Assembly (NCBI GenBank): GCA_036381835.1
Contig: DASVCA010000165.1
Location: 1-20,007, forward strand
Length of the DNA: 20,007 nucleotides
Direction: 5' to 3'
Source: DASULK01 sp036381835
GTDB lineage: Bacteria; Actinomycetota; Actinomycetes; Mycobacteriales; Micromonosporaceae
This document shows, in pieces, positions 14,836-20,007 of this stretch; position 1 is the stretch's first letter, and each line of letters begins with the position of its first letter. The notes below the pieces were generated by a model, which worked only from the letters and a program-made list of their open reading frames with translations, was not told where the DNA came from and made no database searches. The position numbers and the translations under genes were made by a program.

Positions 14836-16434
14836 TCACCGGGCGGGTCGGCGCAACGTGCCGGCCCGGAGCGCGGCGAGTTGGATCTGCAGCGCCAGTC
14901 GGGTGCCGGGCGAGTCGAAGTCGATGTCCACCAGCTCGGCCAACCGCCGCAGGCGGTAGCGGAGCGTGTTGGGGTGGACGTGCAGCTGTCGCGCCGCCTC
15001 GCGCGGGTCGCCCTGCCGGTCGAGCCACGCGGCGAGCGTCACCACGTACTCGGTGCCGTGTCTGCGGTCGTGCGCGACGAGGTCGGGCAGGGGGCCACCG
15101 ATCAACAGGTCGTCCAACGGGACGGCGGTGGCGGCTCGGTGCACCACCACCTCGGCCCAGGCGGCTTCGAACCGCAGCAACGGGCCGCTGGGCCGGGCCG
15201 ACTCGGGCAGCGAGAGCAGTTCCGCCGCCTCGGCGCGCGAGCGCGGCAGTTCGGCGACCTCCCGGGCAAGGCCCCCGCAGGCGACCAGCAGTTCCGGTTC
15301 GTCCGCGGCAAGGTCACGGACGAGCCGGACCAGCCACGACCACGAACCCGGGGCATCCCCCCGGTGGGCCACCACCGCGAAGATGATCCCGGCGAGGTCC
15401 ACGATCCGCGGCTGCTGCCACCCGTGTCGGCGGGCCACCGACTCCCACAGCGCCAGATTCTGGACCGCCTGGCTGGTTGCGTTCCGCGTGCCGAGTGCGA
15501 CGACCCGCCATGGCGGGGTGGGCAGGTCGAGTTCCTGACCGGTCGGAAGGGCGGGTCCGCGCAGGGCGGCCCGCAGCCGGTCGGCGGAGATCAGGCGGGC
15601 CACGTCGGTCTGCACGCGCAACCGCAGCAGGTGGAGCGCGAGCACGGACGCCGGGCCTTGGAGGGCGCGCAGGCGCTCGTCCGGCACGGGGCCCTCGACG
15701 ACCGCCCAGATCGAGCCGAGCAGCTCGCCCCCGGCCCGTACGGGGACGACCAGGCGGGGCAGGATCCCCTCGGGGCCCTTCGGTACGTAGATCGGGCCGC
15801 TGCCCTTGGCCAGCTTGCGGAACACCCCGCGGGACCGGTAGTGGGCCAGGATGTGCGCGGGTACCCGCCGTCCCACGATGGTGGAGACGCGCGCCGGATC
15901 GGTGCGGTCCTGGCGCGACGAGTAGGCGAGCACGCGGGAGTGCGCGTCCTCGATGGTGACCGGGGCGTCCACGACCGCGGCGACCGCGTCGGCGAGGGCG
16001 AACAGCTGGTCGTACACACCGGCGTCGCCGATGCCGCCGAGTCCGGGTGCCGCCGCCCGGTCTATCACCCCGCGGAGCAGCCAGACGAGCTGGGCCCAGG
16101 AACCGTGCCCCTGCAGCGCGACCAGCGCCAGATTGCGTTCGGTGGCGGCCGCGACCACGGCCGGGTGGGTGGCCGGGGCCGACTTGATGACGACGCCGGC
16201 CACGCCCGCGTCGGCGCTCCGCGTGATGAGGGTGAGCGCCTGGTCGGGGGTGCCGACGCCGATCCCGAGTATCAGGTCGCCGGGGTCGCCGACGGCCTCG
16301 TCCGGCTCCGCCAGGGTCACGTCCCGGACCTCCGGATCGTCGGCGGGCACGACGATCCGCAGCAGCGCTGATCCGATCGCCGCCACCACATCGCCGACCG
16401 TGATCATCCGACGATTGTGCCGGGCGTTGTTCAT
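14836..16434 (-). CDS. PucR/CdaR-type transcriptional regulator
   Basis: The product is 532 residues from the ATG at 16434. The N-terminal third (beginning MITVGDVV) resembles the PucR purine-catabolism N-terminal domain, with DPGDLILGIGVGTPD and VIKSAPATHP. The middle is a GAF-like sensory region (QLFALADAVAAVVDAPVTI). The C-terminus carries the PucR helix-turn-helix (HTH_30) REAARQLHVHPNTLRYRLRRL, at about 478-498. Members control purine, amino acid or sugar-acid catabolic genes and respond to small ligands. It is divergent from the D-amino-acid dehydrogenase-like gene with about 100 bases between starts, so it is the likely regulator of that gene. Other possible starts are an upstream TTG at 16443 and an ATG at 16407. 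Confidence 0.88.
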   Translation of the reverse strand: MNNARHNRRMITVGDVVAAIGSALLRIVVPADDPEVRDVTLAEPDEAVGDPGDLILGIGVGTPDQALTLITRSADAGVAGVVIKSAPATHPAVVAAATERNLALVALQGHGSWAQLVWLLRGVIDRAAAPGLGGIGDAGVYDQLFALADAVAAVVDAPVTIEDAHSRVLAYSSRQDRTDPARVSTIVGRRVPAHILAHYRSRGVFRKLAKGSGPIYVPKGPEGILPRLVVPVRAGGELLGSIWAVVEGPVPDERLRALQGPASVLALHLLRLRVQTDVARLISADRLRAALRGPALPTGQELDLPTPPWRVVALGTRNATSQAVQNLALWESVARRHGWQQPRIVDLAGIIFAVVAHRGDAPGSWSWLVRLVRDLAADEPELLVACGGLAREVAELPRSRAEAAELLSLPESARPSGPLLRFEAAWAEVVVHRAATAVPLDDLLIGGPLPDLVAHDRRHGTEYVVTLAAWLDRQGDPREAARQLHVHPNTLRYRLRRLAELVDIDFDSPGTRLALQIQLAALRAGTLRRPAR

Positions 16435-16438
16435 TTCA

Positions 16439-16483
16439 GCCAATCGCCAGGCTGATCATTGGCCGGGGAAGACAATGACGTCA
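16439..16483. promoter_or_regulatory. Palindromes in the pucR/dehydrogenase divergent region
   Basis: GCCAAT (16439-16444) and ATTGGC (16458-16463) form an inverted repeat with a 13-nt spacer. About 12 bases further right is the perfect 8-bp palindrome TGACGTCA (16476-16483). Both lie between the divergent starts at 16434 and 16536, where an autoregulating PucR protein would be expected to bind. They are plausible operators; binding is inferred from position and symmetry only. Confidence 0.4.
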
Positions 16484-16535
16484 CGGCGTGTCAGGACCCA
16501 GGATTGCCCCGACCCACTCTTCGAAGGAGAACGAG

Positions 16536-17798
16536 ATGCCCGGCACTGATTCTGTGCCCAGTCCCCGCAACGTCGCGGTCATCGGCGCCGGTATGGTCGG
16601 GCTGGCCACCGCATGGTTCCTGCAGGAGCGGGGCGTCCAGGTGACGGTGGTCGACCGCAAGGGCGTGGCGGCCGGCGCGTCCTGGGGCAACGCCGGCTGG
16701 TTGACCCCGGGTATCACCACGCCGCTGCCCGAGCCCGCGGTGCTGCGCTACGGGCTGCGCGCCGTGCTGAGCCCGTCGTCCCCGGTCTACGTGCCGCTGC
16801 GCGCCGACCTGCGGCTGCTGCGGTTCCTGCTGGGCTTCGTGCGGCACAGCACCACCCGCAAGTGGCAGCGGGCGATGCAGGCGTACGTGCCGATGAACCG
16901 GCGCGCGTTCGACGGCTTCGACGCCCTTGAGGCGGGCGGGGTGGCCGCCATGGCGATGGAGGCGAAGTCCTTCCTGGCGGCGTACCGGACCGAGGCGGAG
17001 CGGTCGGTGTTGCTCGACGAGCTGCGGCACATCCGGGCCGCGGGCCAGGAGATCGAGTACGAGGCGCTCACCGGGGACGAGGCGCGCGAGGTGGAGCCGG
17101 CGCTGTCGGAGCGGATCGGTGCCGCGATCCGGCTGTACGGCCAGCGGTTCATCCACCCGGGCCGGTACGTGCAGGCGTTGGGAGACGCCGTGCGGGAGCG
17201 CGGCGCCGAGTTGCGGACCGGCGTGGACGTGGTGGACGTCCGCGACGAGCGCACCGGGGTGCGGGTGGTGACGGCCGACGGCGGGGACGAGCGGTACGAC
17301 GCCGTGGTGCTGGCCACCGGCACCTGGCTGGGGAACCTGGCCCGGCGGTTCGGGGTTCGGATGGTGGTGCAGGCCGGACGAGGCTACAGCTTCAGCATCC
17401 CGATCGAGCATGTGCCGGCCGGTCCGGTCTACTTCCCCGCTCAGCGGGTCGCGTGCACGCCGCTCGGCGACCGGCTGCGGGTGGCCGGGATGATGGAGTT
17501 CCGTCGGGCCGAGGCGCCACTCGATCCGCGCCGTATCAGGGCGATCGCGGAGGCGGCCCGGCCGATGCTGCGCGGAGCCGACCTGGACGCGCGTACCGAC
17601 GAATGGGTCGGTTCGCGTCCTTGCACCCCGGACGGGCTGCCGCTGATCGGGCGGACGGCCGCCCCTCGGGTCTTCGTGGCCGGCGGACACGGCATGTGGG
17701 GCATCACCCTGGGGCCGCTCACCGGTCAGCTCCTCGCTGAGCAGATCGCCACCGGTCGGGAGCCGGAGGAGTTGCGCCCCTTCGACCCGTTGCGCTGA
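16536..17798 (+). CDS. dadA: FAD-dependent D-amino-acid dehydrogenase-like oxidoreductase (DAO family)
   Basis: The product is 420 residues. The FAD dinucleotide-binding motif VIGAGMVGLATAWFLQERG (15-33) is at the N-terminus, followed by VTVVDRKGVAAGASWGNAGWL, where the ASxxNAG string is typical of DadA. The C-terminal flavin-contact region is CTPDGLPLIGRTA and VAGGHGMWGITLGPLTG. DadA-type enzymes oxidatively deaminate D-amino acids to 2-oxo acids at the membrane face and pass electrons to the respiratory chain; related glycine or sarcosine oxidases cannot be ruled out. The ATG at 16536 is chosen because AAGGAGA lies just upstream; an upstream in-frame ATG at 16488 lacks such a site. It is divergent from the PucR-type regulator, which probably controls it. 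Confidence 0.87.
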   Translation: MPGTDSVPSPRNVAVIGAGMVGLATAWFLQERGVQVTVVDRKGVAAGASWGNAGWLTPGITTPLPEPAVLRYGLRAVLSPSSPVYVPLRADLRLLRFLLGFVRHSTTRKWQRAMQAYVPMNRRAFDGFDALEAGGVAAMAMEAKSFLAAYRTEAERSVLLDELRHIRAAGQEIEYEALTGDEAREVEPALSERIGAAIRLYGQRFIHPGRYVQALGDAVRERGAELRTGVDVVDVRDERTGVRVVTADGGDERYDAVVLATGTWLGNLARRFGVRMVVQAGRGYSFSIPIEHVPAGPVYFPAQRVACTPLGDRLRVAGMMEFRRAEAPLDPRRIRAIAEAARPMLRGADLDARTDEWVGSRPCTPDGLPLIGRTAAPRVFVAGGHGMWGITLGPLTGQLLAEQIATGREPEELRPFDPLR

Positions 17799-17842
17799 CG
17801 GGCGCACCCCGCTCCGCCATCTCGATGGAAAGTTACAAGCAT

Positions 17843-17885
17843 CTATATACATAGTCTTGAGAATTTGCATCTGCCATTGGAATAC
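17843..17885 (+). promoter_or_regulatory. Candidate promoter and palindrome of the lysozyme gene
   Basis: In an AT-rich stretch ahead of the lysozyme gene, TTGAGA (17857-17862) and GAATAC (17880-17885) are 17 bases apart, a sensible -35/-10 pair. Just upstream, CTATATACATAG (17843-17854) is nearly palindromic (10 of 12 positions) and may be a binding site. Both assignments are by eye. Confidence 0.4.
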
Positions 17886-17921
17886 TGAGGGCCCCACTCG
17901 GCATCGAGACAGGAGGTCCTC

Positions 17922-18722
17922 GTGACACCGACCGCTCCCGTTCCGCTCCGCACACCCAGACGATCCGGCCTGCGCCGGCTGCTCGCCGCCGCGGCGTCCG
18001 CGATCGTCGCGGCCGGGACGCTGCTGGGCGTCAGCAGCACACCCGCCTCCGCCGACCACGGCAGCACCGGGCTCCAGGGCATCGACGTATCCCACTGGCA
18101 GGGCAGCATCAACTGGACCGCGGTGCGCAACGCGGGCATCCGGTTCGCGTACATCAAGGCCACGGAGGGCACCAGCTACAAGGACCCGCAGTTCAACTAC
18201 AACTACCCGCAGGCCTACTACGCCGGGTTGATCCGCGGCGCGTACCACTTCGCCCGGCCGAACCTGTCCAGCGGCGCCTACCAGGCCGACTTCTTCGCCA
18301 GCAACGGCGGCGCCTGGTCGCGCGACAACCAGACCCTGCCCGGCGTGCTGGACATCGAGCACAACCCCTACTCGGGCGGCATGTGCTACGGGCTGACCAC
18401 CACCCAGATGCGCAACTGGATCACCGACTTCTACAACCGGTACAAGGCCCGCACCGGCCGGGACGTCGTGATCTACACCACCGCGAGCTGGTGGAACACC
18501 TGCACCGGAAACTGGACCGGAATGGCCAGCAAGAGCCCGCTGTGGGTTGCCCACTGGGGCGTGCACTCGCCCACCCTACCCGCCGGCTGGTCGTCGACCA
18601 CCTGGACCTTCTGGCAGTGGACCAGCTGCCGGTCGGTGTCCGGGATCTCCGGCTGCGTGGACGGCAACAAGTTCAACGGCAGCCTGGACCGACTGCTCGC
18701 CCTGGCGAACAACACTGCGTGA
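17922..18722 (+). CDS. Secreted GH25 lysozyme (N-acetylmuramidase)
   Basis: The product is 266 residues. Residues 1-44 form a signal peptide with an arginine-rich start (RTPRRSGLRRLL, possibly Tat-type), a hydrophobic core and cleavage after ASA (44). The mature part is a single glycoside hydrolase family 25 domain: GIDVSHWQG (53-61, Asp55), FAYIKATEGTSYKDP, GAYHFARPN, the catalytic pair in GVLDIEH (Asp144, Glu146), a YTTASWW segment, and WTFWQWTS near the end. This architecture matches Streptomyces Cellosyl/M1-type muramidases that cut the beta-1,4 bond of peptidoglycan. The GTG at 17922 follows a perfect AGGAGG ribosome site. No extra cell-wall-binding domain is present. The gene stands alone, with a strong terminator after it. 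Confidence 0.95.
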   Translation: MTPTAPVPLRTPRRSGLRRLLAAAASAIVAAGTLLGVSSTPASADHGSTGLQGIDVSHWQGSINWTAVRNAGIRFAYIKATEGTSYKDPQFNYNYPQAYYAGLIRGAYHFARPNLSSGAYQADFFASNGGAWSRDNQTLPGVLDIEHNPYSGGMCYGLTTTQMRNWITDFYNRYKARTGRDVVIYTTASWWNTCTGNWTGMASKSPLWVAHWGVHSPTLPAGWSSTTWTFWQWTSCRSVSGISGCVDGNKFNGSLDRLLALANNTA

Positions 18723-18741
18723 AGCCGCCATCCCGAGGTGA

Positions 18742-18778
18742 CGGGGCGGGGGTCGGCCGTCGGCCGACCCCCGCCCCG
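18742..18778 (+). terminator. Strong intrinsic terminator after the lysozyme gene
   Basis: A perfect 17-bp stem, with GGGGCGGGGGTCGGCC as its core (18743-18758), pairs with 18762-18778 around a 3-nt loop and is followed by CCTTGTG. It lies 20 bases beyond the lysozyme stop and insulates the alkB gene downstream. Confidence 0.88.
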
Positions 18779-18833
18779 CCTTGTGCCCGAGGACGATGTG
18801 CGCCGCTGTCGAGCCGACCGAAGATCGATGCTT

Positions 18834-18876
18834 GACAAGAAGTCAGCTCTTGTCGTCTTGGTAGGCATTATCTACC
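18834..18876 (+). promoter_or_regulatory. Two inverted repeats upstream of alkB, possible promoter/operator
   Basis: GACAAGA-N7-TCTTGTC (18834-18854) is a perfect 7-bp inverted repeat that overlaps a consensus-like TTGACA (18832-18837). A second one, GGTAG-N7-CTACC (18860-18876), follows. Both precede the alkB start by 39-82 bases. Actinobacterial alkB genes are often controlled by TetR-type repressors whose sites have this shape. No matching -10 at standard spacing from TTGACA is clear, so the promoter itself is not fixed. Confidence 0.45.
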
Positions 18877-18915
18877 GTCCTGTAAAAGGGACACTTGGGA
18901 TGAAGGAGCGGCGAC

Positions 18916-20007
18916 ATGGCAGTCCAATCCGTACCCGCGGCCACGCCCATCGAGTGGCGTGACCGCAAGCGTCACCTGTGGATCCTGGGCGCGATCATGC
19001 CGCTGATGCCCTTCACCGGATGGGCCCTGGTCGCGGCCACCGGTTTGGACGTCTTCTGGTACTTCGGGCTGGTGTTCGTCTTCGTGATCGTGCCGGCGGT
19101 GGATCTCCTGGTCGGACTCGATCCCGACAACCCGCCGGAGGAGCTGATCGAGAGCCTGGAGAACGACCGGTACTACCGCTGGGTCACCTACGCCTTCATC
19201 CCCTTGCAGTACGTCTCGCTGGTGTGGGGCGCCTGGCTGCTCAGCAGCGAGCGGCTCGACGTCGTCGACAAAATCGGCTTGGCGATCAGCCTCGGCATCG
19301 TCGCAGGTATCGCGATCAACACCGCGCACGAGCTGGGCCACAAGAAGGAGCAGCACGAGCGGTGGTTCGCACGGATCGCGCTGGCCCAACCCTTCTACGG
19401 TCACTTCTACATCGAGCACAACCGCGGCCACCACGTCCGCGTGGCCACACCCGAGGATCCGGCCAGCGCGCGGGTCGGGGAGAGCGTGTGGGCCTTCCTA
19501 CCCCGCACCCTCTGGGGCAGTCTCAAGAGCGCGTGGGCTCTGGAGAAGCGCCGGCTAGCGCGCGGTGGACGGTCGCCGTGGACGCTGCGCAACGACGTAC
19601 TCAACGCCTGGACGATGTCCGTCGTGTTGTGGGGGGCCCTGCTGCTCGCCTTCGGTTGGGCCCTCCTCCCCTACCTGATGATCCAGGCGGCCGTCGGTAT
19701 CTGGCTGCTGGAATCGGTCAACTATCTTGAGCACTACGGCATGCGCCGGCAGCGGACCCCGGCGGGTCGCTACGAGCGGGTGGACCCCAGCCACAGTTGG
19801 AACTCCAACAACATCGGCACCAACGTGCTGCTCTACCACTTGCAGCGGCACAGCGACCACCATGCGAACCCGACCCGCCGGTACCAGGCGCTGCGCGACT
19901 TCAAGGAGGCTCCGGTGCTGCCCACGGGATACGCCGGGATGATCGTGCTCACCTGGATCCCGGCGATCTGGCGGCGAGTGATGGACAAACGGGTGCTCGA
20001 CCACTTC
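18916..20007 (+). CDS. alkB: Alkane 1-monooxygenase (AlkB), C-terminus beyond the window
   Basis: 364 codons are visible and the frame is still open at the window end; AlkB proteins are usually about 400 residues. It is an integral membrane non-haem di-iron hydroxylase that inserts oxygen at the terminal carbon of alkanes, with electrons from rubredoxin. The diagnostic histidine boxes are intact: HELGH (138-142), EHNRGHH (167-173) and LQRHSDHH (309-316). The AlkB-specific NYLEHYGM string is at 269-276. Several membrane helices lie between 20 and 265. The ATG at 18916 follows AAGGAGC. The partner rubredoxin genes (or a fused rubredoxin domain) would lie to the right, outside the window. Confidence 0.95.
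   Translation, partial: MAVQSVPAATPIEWRDRKRHLWILGAIMPLMPFTGWALVAATGLDVFWYFGLVFVFVIVPAVDLLVGLDPDNPPEELIESLENDRYYRWVTYAFIPLQYVSLVWGAWLLSSERLDVVDKIGLAISLGIVAGIAINTAHELGHKKEQHERWFARIALAQPFYGHFYIEHNRGHHVRVATPEDPASARVGESVWAFLPRTLWGSLKSAWALEKRRLARGGRSPWTLRNDVLNAWTMSVVLWGALLLAFGWALLPYLMIQAAVGIWLLESVNYLEHYGMRRQRTPAGRYERVDPSHSWNSNNIGTNVLLYHLQRHSDHHANPTRRYQALRDFKEAPVLPTGYAGMIVLTWIPAIWRRVMDKRVLDHF

Noticed and set aside
1..20007. tRNA genes, CRISPR arrays or transposases
   Set aside because: No cloverleaf-like TTCGA arm with matching stem, no regularly spaced short repeats and no transposase motif were seen on reading through both strands.

Overview
The window is about 70% GC, with strong third-position G/C, GTG starts, AGGAGG-type ribosome sites and tightly packed genes. 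Together with a class II DAHP synthase, a PucR regulator, a FUSC-family membrane protein and an AlkB alkane monooxygenase, this points to a high-GC actinomycete (Actinomycetota). I cannot fix the genus from sequence alone.

Layout. (1) The left edge holds the signal peptide of a secreted protein on the minus strand. It has a pyrimidine-rich leader and lies beside a repeat-bearing gene-free stretch (122-539). (2) 540-6893, minus strand, is the most striking region. A 1362-residue Pls/PosA-type non-ribosomal peptide synthetase (one adenylation domain, one carrier domain, then a membrane part with three left-handed beta-helix domains) is followed 20 nt downstream by a stand-alone BPL_N glutamine-amidotransferase-like protein. 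That overlaps a multi-spanning HGSNAT/YeiB-like putative acyltransferase by ATGA, which in turn overlaps (GTGA) a second, truncated BPL_N remnant. An unusually AT-rich stretch precedes the synthetase. This looks like one operon for making, and perhaps modifying, an isopeptide-linked homopolymer of a basic amino acid, as in epsilon-poly-L-lysine or delta-poly-L-ornithine synthesis. (3) 7039-10743, minus: a terminator, low-specificity L-threonine aldolase, class II DAHP synthase and a site-2 protease with two CBS domains. (4) 10834-12054, plus: a FUSC-type membrane protein, convergent with (5) 12051-13618, minus: a sugar-lactone oxidase-like flavoprotein overlapping a homologue of the Anabaena sensory rhodopsin transducer, with no rhodopsin gene in the window. 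(6) 13699-14765: a methyltransferase and a ChaB-family protein converging on a shared hairpin. (7) 14836-17798: a PucR-type regulator divergent from a D-amino-acid dehydrogenase-like flavoprotein, with palindromes between them. (8) 17922-18722: a secreted GH25 lysozyme closed by a strong intrinsic terminator. (9) 18916 to the right edge: an alkane 1-monooxygenase (AlkB) cut by the window end, with two inverted repeats upstream.

The best candidate for a little-described system is the synthetase / BPL_N / membrane acyltransferase operon. The polymer's monomer, and the roles of the two accessory proteins, cannot be proven from sequence. The second most interesting unit is the transducer homologue coupled to a flavin oxidase. 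I saw no tRNA, rRNA, CRISPR array or insertion sequence.
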